Source: Ctena decussata (lineage: Eukaryota > Mollusca > Bivalvia > Lucinida > Lucinidae). From it: a stretch of DNA of 64,000 nt. Below are positions 25,101-40,100 of this stretch, piece by piece (position 1 is the first letter of the stretch; every line of letters begins with the position of its first letter). Both the position numbers and the translations under genes were made by a program. The stretch is taken from positions 7,410,803 through 7,474,802 of the forward strand of contig OZ022515.1 of NCBI GenBank assembly GCA_963989385.1. The letters are read 5' to 3'. The notes under the pieces are model-generated. The model worked only from the letters and a program-made list of their open reading frames with translations, ran no database searches and had not been told where the DNA came from.

Positions 25101-28100
25101 CTGTTAACATTTTAAATACTGGGACAAATAGGTCTGTAAAAACAATATATCAACGCCTACTGCATTTAAATCAAAATGTTTTATATTTTGGATCATTTAG
25201 GTAATATTTCAATGTGTTCCAAATTTTAGGATTTTACAGTACATATAATTTTCACTTTTTAATTGATTGTTTGTAATGAAGCTTTTCTTGCATTACAGAA
25301 CTTACAACATTTGTTCCAACAACATCAGAGACAGAGGCACAGTCTTCATTCCAGCCAGCAACGACGACATTACCATTAGGTGTAACAGAGATATCGACTG
25401 GGGTATCAAGTGCCTCAGTAGTTTCATTATCCACCAGCTCGACGCTACCACCTGCTGTCGTTACATATCCTTCTCAGACAGTATCAACAGCACAAGTTCG
25501 TTCAACAGAAACTACGACATCTAGTGAGACAACATTCTTTACAAAAGTGTCGCCTAGTCTAACACCGGGTATTTCCACTGTTCCTACATCAAGTCCATCC
25601 TGGATAACCTGGAGTACTTCACCAGCTTCTACCACAGTTACCACGGGTATTACACCAAACTTTACGACAACGACAACTCAGCATACAGGTGTGACACAAG
25701 TGCCTTCGATACACCCATCTAGTGCAACACAAGAAACGACAACAAAAGCATCGGGTGCAACAGAAGGACAAAAGACAAGTGTAACACAGGTACCGACAAC
25801 ACAATCATCTGGTTTAACACATGTATCAGTATCACAACCCTCTGGAGAAACAAATGAGCCAACATCACAACCCTCTGGAGCAACACAAGTGTTGGTAACA
25901 CAAGCTTCTGAACAGACACATGTACCCTCATCACAGCCATCTGGTGTAACACAAGTACCGACAACACAAGCCTCTGGACCAACACAGGTACAAACATCAC
26001 AACCATCTGGAGCAAAACAAGTACCGACAAGTCAAGCCTCTGGACCAACACAGGTACCTACATCACAACTATCTGGAGCAACAGAGGTTCCTACTACACA
26101 ACCGTCTGGACCGACACAGGTACCATCAACTCAACCCTCTGGAGGAACACAACTACCGACAACACAAGCTTCTGGACAGACACAGGTACCTTCATCGCAA
26201 CCATCAGGATCCACACAAGTACCGACAACAAAAGCATCTGGTGCAACACAAGTACCAACAACACAAGCTTCTGAACAGACACAGGTTCCAACATCCAAAC
26301 CATCTGGATCAACACAAATACCGACAACACAAGCATCTGAAACGACACAGATACCTACATCACAACCATCTGGAGCAACAAAAGTATCGAATTCACAATC
26401 GTCTGGCCCAAAACATGTACCAACAGCACAACCCTCTGGAAGAACACAAGTACCGACTACACAAGCATCTAAAGGCACACAAATACCGACAACACAAGCT
26501 TCTGGACAGACACAGGTACATTTGTCACAACCATCAGGAGTCACACAAGTACCGACAACAAGAGCATCTGGTGCAACAGAAGCTCCGACAACACAAGCTT
26601 CTGGACAGACACAGGTACCTTCCTCACAACCTTCACGAGCCACACAAGTACCAACAACAAGAGCATCTGGTGCAACACAAGTACCGACAACACAAGCTTC
26701 TGGACTGACACAGGTTCCAACGACGCAACCATCTGTTTCAACACATATACATACATCACAACCATCTGGAGCAACAAAGGTATCGACACCACAACCGTCT
26801 GGTCCAACACATTTACCAACATCTCAACCCTCTGGAGTTACACAAGTACAGACAACACAAGCATCTAAAGGCACACAAGTAGCAACAACACAAGCGTCTG
26901 GTGGAACACAGGTACCTTCATCACAACCGTCAGGAGCCACACAAGTACCAACGACAAGAGCATCTGGTGCAACACAAGTACCTACAACACAAGCTTCGGG
27001 ACAGACACAGGTTCGAACGTCCCAACCATCTGGTTTAACACATATACCTACAACACAAGCATCTGAAACTACTCAAATACCTACATCACAACCAACTGGA
27101 GCAACAAAAGTATCGATATCACAACCGTCTGGCCTAACACATATACCAACATCACAGCCCTCTGGAGCAACACAAGTACCGACAACACAAGCTTCTGGAG
27201 CCACACAAATACCAACAACAATAACGTCTGGTGCAACTCATGTTTCGGTAACACAAGCTACTGAACAGACACATGTACCTTCACCACAGTCGTCTGGTGC
27301 AACACAAGTACCTACAACACAAGCTTCTGGACAGACACAGGTTCCAACGTCCCAACCATCTGGTTCAACACAAGTACCGAAAACACAAGCGTCTGAAACG
27401 ACGCAGATACCAACATCACAACCCTCTGGAGCAACACAAGTTCCGACAACACAAGCATCTAAAGGCACACAAGAAGTAACAACACAAGCGTCTAGTGGAA
27501 CACAGGTACCTTCATCACAACCGTCAGGAGCCACACACGTACAAACAACAAGAGCATTTGGTGCAACACAAGTACCTACAACACAAGCTTCTGGACAGAC
27601 ACAGGTACCTTCCTCACAACCTTCAGGATCCACACAAGTACCAACAACAAGAGCATCTAGTGCAACACAAGTACCGACAACACAAGCTTCTGGACAGACA
27701 CAGGTTCCAACGTCTCAACCATCTGGTGCAACACATATACCTACATCACAACCATCTGGAGCAACAAAAGTATCGACAGCACATCCGTCTGGCCCAACAC
27801 ATATACCAACATCACAACCCTCTGGAGCAACACAAGTACCGACAACACAAGCTTCTGGAGCCACACAAATACCAACAACAAAATCGTCTGGTGCTGCACA
27901 AATTTCGGTAACTCAAGCTTCTGAACAGACACATGTACCCTCATCACAACCATCTGGAGCAACAACACAACCAACAACACAAGCCACTGGACCGACACAG
28001 GTACCGACATCTCAACCGTCTGGAACGACACAGGCTCCAACATCTCATCCATCTGGAGGAACTCAAGTACCGACAACACAAGCCTCGGGACCAACACAGG

Positions 28101-31100
28101 TACCTACATCACAACTATCTGTAGCAACACAAGCTCCTACTACGCAACAGTCTGGACCGACAGAGGTACCAACATCACAACACTCTGGAGCAACACAAGT
28201 ACAGACAACACCAGCTTCTAAACCCACACAAGTTCCAACAACACAAGCGTCGGTTGGAACACAAGTACCGACGACACAAGCTTCCGAAGCCACCCAAAAC
28301 CCAACGACGCAACCGTCAGGTCTAACACTTGTACCGACAACAGAAGTACCGACAACACAAGCCTCTGGACAGACACAGGTACCTTCATCACAACCATCAG
28401 GAGCCACACAAGTACCGACAACAAAAACCTCTGGGCTGACACAAGTACCGACATCACAATCATCTGGAGCTACAATAATACCGACAACACAAGCATCTGC
28501 ATCAATCCAGGTACTGACAGCACAAACATCTGGTGCAACACAAGTACGGACAACAATTGCATCTGGAGGAACACATGTTTCAACAACTCAGGCGTCCTTT
28601 TCAACAGAAGCTCCGACAACGAAATCTCTAGGAACAACAGAAGAACTGACACCACCATTTTTCGAAGTGTCAGAAGTAACACAAACATCTGGTGCAACAC
28701 AGGTATCGACAGCACGAGCATCTGGTGCCACACAAGAAACAACAACACATGCGTCAGGTGCATCACAAGTACCGACAACACAAGCTTCTGGACAGACACA
28801 GGTACCTACAACACAACCATCAGCAGCCACACAAGTTCCATCAACAAGAACATCCGGTGCAACACAATTACCGTCAACACAACTTTCTGGACCCACAAAA
28901 CCAACATCAAGAGCATCCGGTGCAACACAAGAACCGACAACACAAGCTTCTGGACAGACACAGGTACCATCATCACAACCTTCAGGAGCCACACAAGTAC
29001 CAACAACAAGAGCATCTGGTGCAACACAACCATCAGCAGCCACAGAAGTTCCATCAACAAGAACATCCGGTGCAACACAATTACCGTCAACACAACTTTC
29101 TGGACCCACAAAACCAACATCAAGAGCATCCGGTGCAACACAAGTACCGACAACACAAGCTTCTGGACAGGCACAGGTACCATCATCACTACCTTCAGGA
29201 GCCACACAAGTACCAACAACAAGAGCATCTGGTGCAACACAAGAGCCGACAACACAAGCTTCTGGACAGACACAGGTACCTTCCTCACAACCTTCAGGAG
29301 CCACACAAGTACCAACATCAAGAGCATCCGGTGCAACACAAGTACCGACAACGCAAGCTTCTGGACAGACACAGGTACCTTCATCACAACCTTCAGGAGC
29401 CACACAAGTACCAACAATAAGAGCATCTGGTGCAACACAAGTGCCGACATCACAAGCCTCTGGACAGACACAGGTACCTTCCTCACAACCTTCAGGAGCC
29501 ACACAAGAACCAACATCAAGAGCATCCGGTGCAACACAAGTACCGATAACACAAGCCTCTGGACAGACACAGGCACCTTCATCACAACCTTTAGGAGCCA
29601 CACAAGTACCAACAACAAGAGCATCCGGTGCAACACAAGTGCCGACAACACAACCTTCTGGACAGACACAGGTTCCTTCATCACAACCTTCAGGAGCCAC
29701 ACAAGTATCAACAACAAGAGCATCTGGTGCAACACAAGTGCCGACAACACAAGCTTCTGGACAGACACAGGTACCTTCCTCACAACTTTCAGGTCCCACA
29801 CAAGTACCAACTTCAAGAGCATCCGGTGCAACACAGGTACCGACAACACAAGCATCTGGACAGACACATGTACCTTCATCAAAACCTTCAGGAGCCACAC
29901 AAGTACCAACAACAAGAGCATCTGGTGCAACACAAGTACCGAAAACACAAGCTTCTGGACAGACACAACTACCTTCATCACAACTTTCAGGAGCCACACA
30001 AGTACCAACATCAAGTGCATCCGGTGCAACACAATTACCAACAGCACAAGCTTCTGGACAGACACAGGTACCTTCATCACAACCTTCAGGATCCACACAA
30101 GTACCAACAACAAGAGCATCTAGGGTAACACAAGTACCGACAACACAAGCTTCTGGACAGACACAGGTACCTTCCTCACAACCTTCAGGAGCCACACAAG
30201 TACCAACATCAAGAGCATACGGTGCAACACAAGTACCGACAACACAAGCTTCTGGACAGACACAGGTACCTTCATCACAACCTTCAGGAGCCACACAAGT
30301 ACCAACAACAAGAGCATCTGGTGCAACACAAGTACCGACAACACAAGCTTCTGGACAGACACAGGTACCTTCATCACAACCTTCAGGAGCCTCACAAGTA
30401 CCAACACCAAGAGCATCCGGTGCAACACAAGTACCGACAACAGAAGCTTCTGGACAGACACAGGTACCTTCATCACAACCTTCAGGAGCCACACAAGTAC
30501 CAACAACAAGAGCATCTGGTGCAACACAAGTGCCGACAACACAAGCTTCTGGACAGACACAGGTACCTTCATCACAACTTTCAGGAGCCACACAAGTACC
30601 AACAACAAGAGCATCTGGGGTAACACAAGTACCGACAACACAAGCTTCTGGACAGACACAGGTACCTTCCTCAGTACCTTCAGGAGCCACACAAGTACCA
30701 ACATCAAGAACATCTGGTGCAACACAAGTACCGACAACACAAGCTTCTGGACAGACACAGGTACCTTCCTCACAACCTTCAGGAGTCACACAAGTACCAA
30801 CAACAAGAGCATCTGGTGCAACACAAGTGCCGACAACACAAGCTTCTGGAAATACACAGATACCTTCCTCACAACCTTCAGGAGCCACACAAGTACCAAC
30901 ATCAAGAGCATCCGGTGCAACACAAGTACCGACAACACAAGCTTCTGGAGAGACACAGGTACCTTCATCACAACCTTCAGGAGCTACACAAGTACCAACA
31001 ACAAGAGCATCTGGTGCAACACAAGTGCCGACAACACAAGCTTCTGGACAGACACAGGTACCTTCATCACAACCTTCAGGAGCCACACAAGTACCAACAA

Positions 31101-34100
31101 CAAGAGCATCTGGTGCAACACAATTGCCGACAACACAAGCTTCTGGACAGACACAGGTACCTTCCTCACTACCTTCAGGAGCCACACAAGTACCAACATC
31201 AAGATCATCTGGTGCAACACAAGTACCGACAACACAAGCTTCTGGAACTACACAGGTACCTTCATCACAACCTTCAGGAGCCACACAAGTACCAACAACA
31301 AGAGCATCTGGTGCAACACAAGTGCCGACAACACAAGCTTCTGGACAGACACAGGTACCTTCCCCACTACCTTCAGGAGCCACACAAGTACCAACATCAA
31401 GAGCATCTGGGGGTACACAAGAACCGACAACACAAGCTTCTGGACAGACACAGGTACCTTCCTCACAACCTTCATTAGCCACACAAGTACCAACATCAAG
31501 AGCCTCCGGTGCAACACAAGTGCCGACAGCACAAGCTTCTGGACAGACACAGGTACCTTCCTCACTACCTTCAGGAGCCACACAAGTACCAACATCAAGA
31601 GCATCCGGTGCAACACAAGTACCGACAACACAAGTCTCTGGAGAGAAACAGGTACCTTCCTCACAACCTTCAGGAGCCACACAAGTACCAACATCAAGAG
31701 CATCCGGTGTAACACAAGTACCGACAACACAAGCTTCTGGACAGACACAGGTACCTTCATCACAACCTTCAGGAGCCACACAAGTAACAACAACAAGAGC
31801 ATCTGGTGCAACACAAGTGCCGACAACACAAGCTTCTGGACAGACACAGGTACCTTCCTCACTACCTTCAGGAGCCACACAAGTACCAACATCAAGAGCA
31901 TCCGGTGCAACACAAGTGCCGACAACACAAGCTTCTGGACATACACAGGTACCTTCCTCACTACCTTCAGGAGCCACACAAGTACCAACATCAAGAGCAT
32001 CCGGTGCAACACAAGTGCCGACAACACAAGCTTCTGGACATACACAGGTACCTTCATCACAACCTTCAGGGGCCACACAAGTACCAACAACAAGAGCATC
32101 TGGTGCAACACAAGTGCCGACAACACAAGCTTCCGGACAGACACAGGTACCTTCCTCACTACCCTCAGGAGCCACACAAGTACTTACAACAAGAGCATCC
32201 GGTGCAACACAAGTACCGACAACACAAGCTTCTGGACAGACACAGGTACCTTCATCACAACTTTCAGGAGTCACACAAGTACCAACAACAAGAGCATCTG
32301 GGGTAACACAAATACCGACAACACAAGCTTCTGGACAGACACAGGTACCTTCCTCACTACCTTCAGGAGCCACACAAGTACCAACATCAAGAGCATCCGG
32401 TGCAACACAAGTGCCGACAACACAAGCTTCTGGACAGACACAGGTACCTTCCTCACAACCTTCAGGAGCCACACAAGTACCCACATCAAGAGCATCCGGT
32501 GCAACACAAGTACCGACAACACAAGCTTCTGGACAGACACAGGTACCTTCATCACAACTTTCAGGAGTCACACAAGTACCAACAACAAGAGCATCTGAGG
32601 TAACACAAGAACCGACAACACAAGCTTCTGGACAGACACAGGTACCTTCCTCACAACCTTCAGGAGCCACACAAGTACCAACATCAAGAGCATCCGGTGC
32701 AACACAATTACCAACAGCACAAGCTTCTGGACAGACACAGGTACCTTCATCACAACCTTCAGGATCCACACAAGTACCAACAACAAGAGCATCTGGTGCA
32801 ACACAAGTGCCGACCACACAATCTTCTGGACAGACACAGGTACCTTCATCACAACTTTCAGGAGTCACACAAGTACCAACAACAAGAGCATCTGGGGTAA
32901 CACAAATACCGACAACACAAGCTTCTGGACAGACACAGGTACCTTCCTCACAACCTTCAGGAGCCACACAAGTACCAGCATCAAGAGCATCCGGTGCAAC
33001 ACAAGTACCGACAACACAAGCTTCTGGACAGACACAGGTACCTTCATCACAACCTTCAGGAGCCACACAAGTACCAACAACAAGAGCATCTGGTGCATCA
33101 CAAGTGCCGACAACACAAGCTTCTGGACAGACACAGGTACCTTCCTCACTACCTTCAGGAGCCACACAAGTACCAACATCAAGAGCATCCGGTGCAACAC
33201 AAGTGCCGACAACACAAGCTTCTGGACAGACACAGGTACCTTCCTCACAACCTTCAGGAGCCACACAAGAACCCACATCAAGAGCATCCGGTGCAACACA
33301 AGTACCGACAACACAAGCTTCTGGACAGACACAGGTACCTTCCTCACAACCTTCAGGAGCCACACAAGTACCAACATCAAGAGCATCCGGTGAAACACAA
33401 GTAGCGACAACACAAGCTTCTGGACATACACAGGTACCTTCATCACAACCATTAGGGGCCACACAAGTACCAACAACAAGAGCATCTGGTGCAACACAAG
33501 TGCCGACAACACAAGCTTCCGGACAGACACAGGTACCTTCCTCACTACCCTCAGGAGCCACACAAGTACCAACATCAAGAGCATCCGGTGCAACACAAGT
33601 ACCGACAACACAGGCTTCTGGACCTACACAGGTACCTTCATCACAACCTTCAGGATCCACACAAGTACCAACAACAAGAGCATCTGGGGTAACACAAGTA
33701 CCGACAACACAAGCCTCTGGACAGACACAGGTACCTTCCTCACAACCTTCAAGAGCCACACAAATACCAACATCAAGAGCATCCGGTGCAACTCAAGTAC
33801 CGAAAACACAAGCTTCTGGACAGACACAGGTACCTTCCTCACAACCTTCAGGAGCCACACAAGTACCAACAACAAGAGCATCCGGTGCAACACAAGTACC
33901 GACAACACAAGCTTCTGGACAGACACAGGTACCTTCCTCACAACCTTCAGTAGCCACACAAGAACCAACATCAAGAGCATCCGGTGCAACACAAGTACCG
34001 ACAACAAGAGCATCTGGGGTAACACAAGTACCGACAACACAAGCCTCTGGACAGACACAGGTACCTTCCTCACAACCTTCAGGAGCCACACAAGTACCAA

Positions 34101-37100
34101 CATCAAGAGCATCCGGTGCAACACAAGTACCGACCACACAATCTTCTGGACAGACACAGATACCTTCATCACAACTTTCAGGAGTCACACAAGTACCAAC
34201 AACAAGAACATCTGGGGCAACACAAGTACCGACAACACAAGCTTCTGGACAGACACAGGTACCTTCGCCACAACCTTCAGGAGCCACACAAGTACCAACA
34301 TCAAGAGCATCCGGTCCAACACAAGTACCGAAAACACAAGCTTCTGGACAGACACAGGTACCTTCATCACAACCTTCAGGAGCCACACAAGTACCAACAA
34401 CAAGAGCATCTGGTGCAACACAAGTGCCGACAACACAAGCTTCTGGACAGACACAGGTACCTTCCTCACTACCTTCAGGAGCCACACAAATACCAACATC
34501 AAGAGCATCCGGTGCAACACAGTTACCCACAACACAAGCTTCTGGACAGACACAGGTACCTTCCTCACAACCTTCAGGAGCCACACAAGTACCAACATTA
34601 AGAGCATCCGGTGCAACACAAGTACCGACAACACAAGCTTCTGGACAGACACAGGTACCTTCCTCACAACCTTCAGTAGCCACACAAGTACCAACATCAA
34701 GAGCATCCGGTGCAACACAAGTACCGACAATAAGAGCATCTGGTGCATCACAAGTGCCGACAACACAAGCTTCTGGACAGACACAGGTACCTTCATCACA
34801 ACCTTCAGGAGCCACACAAGTACCAACAACAAGAGGATCTGAAGTAACACAAGTACCGACAACACAAGCCTCTGGACAGACACAGGTACCTTCATCACAA
34901 CCTTCAGGAGCCACAAAAGTACCAACATCAAGAGCATCCGGTGCAACACAAGAACCGACAACACAAGCTTCTGGACCTACACAGGTACCTTCATCACAAC
35001 CTTCAGGAGCCACACAAGTACCTACAACAAGAGCATCTGGTGCAACACAAGAACCGACAACACAAGCTTCTGGACAGACACAGGTTCCTTCATCACAACC
35101 TTCAGGAGCCACACAAGAACCAACAACAAGAGCATCTGGTGCAACACAAGTGCCGACAACACAAGCTTCTGGAAAGACACAGGTACCTTCCTCACAACCT
35201 TCAGGAGCCACACAAGTACCAACATCAAGAGCATCCGGTGCAACACAAGTACCGACAACACAAGCTTCTGGACAGACACAGGTACCTTCATCACAACCTT
35301 CAGGAGCCACACAAGTACCAACAACAAGAGCATCTGGTGCAACACAAGTGCCGACAACACAAGCTTCTGGACAGACACAGGTACCTTCCCCACTACCTTC
35401 AGGAGCCACACAAGTACCAACATCAAGAGCCTCCGGTGCAACACAAGTACCGACAACAAGAGCATCTGGGGTAACACAAGTACCGACAACACAAGCCTCT
35501 GGAGAGACACAGGTACCTTCCTCACAACCTTCAGAAGCCACACAAGTACCAACATCAAGAGCATCCGGTGCAACACAAGTGCCGACCAGACAATCTTCTG
35601 GACAGACACAGGTACCTTCATCACAACTTTCAGGAGTCACACAAGTACCAACAACAAGAGCATCTGGGGTAACACAAATACCGACAACACAAGCTTCTGG
35701 ACAGACACAGGTACCTTCCTCACAACTTTCAGGCGCCACACAAGTACCAACATCAAGAGCATCCGGTGCAACACAAGTACCGACAACACAAGCTTCTGGA
35801 CAGACACAGGTACCTTCATCACAACCTTCAGGAGCCACACAAGTACCAACAACAAGAGCATCCGGTGCAACACAAGTGCCGACAACACAAGCTTCTGGAC
35901 AGACACAGGTTCCTTCATCACTACCTTCAGGAGCCACACAAGTACCAACATCAAGAGCATCCGGTGCAACACAAGTACCGACAACACAAGCTTCTGGACA
36001 GACACAGGTACCTTCGTCACAACCATCAGGAGCCACACAAGTACCAACAACAAGAGCATCTGGTGCAACACAAGTGCCGACAACACAAGCTTCTGGACAG
36101 ACACAGGTACCTTCCTCACAACCTTCAGGAGCCACACAAGTACCCACATCAAGAGCATCCGGTGCAACACAAGTACCGACAACACAAGCTTCTGGACAGA
36201 CACAGGTACCTTCATCACAACTTTCAGGAGTCACACAAGTACCAACAACAAGAGCATCTGAGGTAACACAAGTACCGACAACACAAGCCTCTGGACAGAC
36301 ACAGGTACCTTCATCACAACCTTCAGGAGCCACACAAGTACCAACATCAAGAGCATCCGGTGCAACACAAGTAGCGACAACACAAGCTTCTGGAGAGACA
36401 CAGGTACCTTCATCACAACCTTCAGGGGCCACACAAGTACCAACAACAAGAGCATCTGGTGCAACACAAGTGCCGAGAACACAATCTTCCGGACAGACAC
36501 AGGTACCTTCCTCACTACCCTCAGGAGCCACACAAGTACCAACATCAAGAGCATCCGGTGCAACACAAGTACCGACAACAGAAGCTTCTGGACAGACACA
36601 GGTACCTTCATCACAACCTTCAGGAGCCACACAAGTACCATTAACAATAGCATCTGGTGCTTCACAAGTGCCGACAACACAAGCTTCTGGACAGACACAG
36701 GTACCTTCATCACAACCTTCAGGAGCCACACAAGTACCAACAACAAGAGGATCTGAGGTAACACAAGTACCGACAACACAAGCCTCTGGACAGACACAGG
36801 TACCTTCATCACAACCTTCAGGAACCACAAAAGTACCAACATCAAGAGCATCCGGTGCAACACAAGAACCGACAACACAAGCTTCTGGACCTACACAGGT
36901 ACCTTCCTCACAACCTTCAGGAGCCACACAAGTACCAACAACAAGAGCATCTGGTGCAACACAAGAACCGACAACACAAGCTTCTGGACAGACACAGGTT
37001 CCTTCATCACAACCTTCAGGAGCCACACGAGTACCAACAACAAGAGCATCTGGTGCAACACAAGTGCCGACAACACAAGCTTCTGGAAAGACACAGGTAC

Positions 37101-40100
37101 CTTCCTCACAGCCTTCAGGAACCACAGAAGTACAAACATCAAGAGCATCTGGTGCAACAAAAGTACCGACAACACAAGCTTCTGGACAGACACAGGTACC
37201 TTCATCACAACCTTCAGGAGCTACACAAGTACAAACAACAAGAGCATCTGGCGCAACACAAGTGCTGACAATACAAGCTTCTGGACAGACACAGGTACCT
37301 TCCTCACAACCTTCAGGAGCCACACAAGTACCAACATCAAGAGCATCTGGTGCAACACAAGTACCGACAACACAAGCTTCTGGACAGACACAGGTACCTT
37401 CATCACAACTTTCAGGAGTCACACAAGTACCAACAACAAGAGCATCTGAGGTAACACAAGTACCGACAACACAAGCTTCTGGACAGACACAGGTACCTTC
37501 CTCACAACCTTCAGGAGCCACACAAGTACCAACATCAAGAGCATCCGGTGCAACACAAGTAGCGACAACACAAGCTTCTGGAGAGACAAAGGTACCTTCA
37601 TCACAACCTTCAGGGGCCACACAAGTACCAACAACAAGAGCATCTGGTGCAACACAAGTGCCGACAACACAAGCTTCCGAACAGACACAGGTACCTTCCT
37701 CACTACCCTCAGGAGCCACACAAGTACCAACATCAAGAGCATCCGGTGCAACACAAGTACCGACAACACAAGCTTCTGGACAGACACAGGTACCTTCATC
37801 ACAACCTTCAGGAGCCACACAAGTACCAACAACAATAGCATCTGGTGCATCACAAGTGCCGACAACACAAGCTTCTGGACAGACACAGGTACCTTCCTCA
37901 CAACCTTCAGGTGCCACACAAGTACCAACATCAAGAGCATCCGGTGCAACACAAGTACCGACAACACAAGCTTATGGACCTACACAGGTAATTTCATCAC
38001 AACCTTCAGGATCCACACAAGTACCAACAACAAGAGCATCTGGGGTAACACAACTACCGACAACACAAGCCTCTGGACAGACACAGGTACCTTCCTCACA
38101 ACCTTCAGGAGCCACACAAGTACCAACATCAAGAGCATCCGGTGCAACACAAGTACCGACAACACAAGCTTCTGGACCTACACAGGTACCTTCCTCACAA
38201 CCTTCAGGAGCCACACAAGTACCAACATCAAGAGCATCCGGTGCAACACAAGTACCGACAACACAAGCTTCTGGACAGACACAGGTACCTTCCTCACAAC
38301 CTTCAGTAGCCACACAAGTACCAACATCAAAAGCATCCGGTGCAACACAAGTACCGACAATAAGAGCATCTGGTGCATCACAAGTGCCGACAACACAAGC
38401 TTCTGGACAGACACAGGTTCCTTCCTCACAACCTTCAGGTGCCACACAAGTACCAACATCAAGAGCATCCGGTGCAACACAAGTACCGACAACACAAGCT
38501 TCTGGACCTACACAGGTAATTTCATCACAACCTTCAGGATCCACACAAGTACCAACAACAAGAGCATCTGGGGTAACACAAGTACCGACAACACAATCTT
38601 CTGGACAGACACAGGCACCTTCATCACAACTTTCAGGAGGCACACAAGTACCAACAACAAGAGCATCTGGGGCAACACAAGTACCGACAACACAAGCTTC
38701 TGGACAGACACAGATACCTTCCTCACAACCTTCAGGGGCCACACAAGTACCAACAACAAGATCTGGTGCAACACAAGTGCCGACATCACAAGCTTCTGGA
38801 CAGACACAGGTACCTTCCTCACTACCTTCAGGAGCCACACAAGTACCAACAACAAGAGCATCTGGTGCAACACAAGTGCCGACAACACAAGCTTCTGGAC
38901 AGACACAGGTACCTTCCTCACTACCTTCAGGAGCCACACAAATACCAACATCAAGAGCATCCGGTGCAGCACAGGTACCTACAACACAAGCTTCTGGACA
39001 GACACGGGTACCTTCCTCACAACCTTCAGGAGCCACACAAGTACCAACATCAAGAGCATCCGGTGCAACACAAGTACCGACAACACAAACTTCTGGACAG
39101 ACACAGGTACCTTCATCACAACTTTCAGGAGTCACACAAGTACCAACAACAAGAGCCTCTGAGGTAACACAAGTACCGACAACACAAGCTTCTGGACAGA
39201 CACAGGTACCTTCATCACAACCTTCAGGTGCCACACAAGTACCAACATCAAGAGCATCCGGTGCAACACAAGAACCGACAACACAAGCTTCTGGACCTAC
39301 ACAGGTACCTTCCTCACTAACCTCAGGAGCCACACAAGTACCAACATCAAGAGCATCTGGTGCAACACAAGAACCGACAACACAAGCTTCTGGACAGACA
39401 CAGGTTCCTTCATCACAACCTTCAGGAGCCACACAAGTACCAACAACAAGAGCATCTGGTGCAACACAAGTGCCTACAACACAAGCTTCTGGACAGACAC
39501 AGGTACCTTCATCACAATTTTCAGGAGTCACACAAGTACCAACAAGAGCCTCTGAGGTAACACAAGTACCGACAACACAAGCTTCTGGACAGACACAGGT
39601 ACCTTCCTCACAACCTTCAGGAGCCACACAAGTACCAACATCAAGAGCATCCGGTTCAACACAAGTAGCGACAACACAAGCTTCTGGAGAGACACAGGTA
39701 CCTTCATCACAACCTTCAGGGGCCACACAAGTACCAACAACAAGAGCATCTGGTGCAACACAAGTACCGTCAACACAAGCTTCTGGACAGACACAGGTAC
39801 CTTCCTCACAACCTTCAGGAGCCACACAAGTACCAACAACAAGAGGATCTGGTGCAACACAAGTGCCTACAACACAAACTTCTGGACAGACACAGGTTCC
39901 TTCATCACAACCTTCAGGAGCCACACAAGTACCAACAACAAGAGGATCTGGTGCAACACAAGTGCCTACAACACAAACTTCTGGACAGACACAGGTACCT
40001 TCCTCACAACCTTCAGGAGCCACACAGGTACCAACATCAAGAGCATCCGGTGCAACACAAGTACCTGCAACACAAGCTTCTGGACAGACACAGGTACCTT

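Larger units (their letters stand above)
21304..25298 (+). other. Intron before the giant exon
   Basis: Cassette downstream half to about 21480, then a decayed reverse transcriptase (21720-22620), degenerate minisatellite DNA (22620-23190), hairpin elements (23196-23355, 24195-24329), a SINE-like piece (about 23415-23485, - strand, B box GGTTCGAATCC) and a foldback (24505-24680). 24910-25298 is AT-rich and unrecognised up to the acceptor. Confidence 0.5.

Noticed and set aside
28588..33759. Antisense open frames of 1,723, 1,374 and 947 codons with Cys-rich repeats
   Set aside because: They are the reverse reading of the stop-free 33-bp array; they end wherever the array varies, have no splice or start context, and many parallel frames look equally open.
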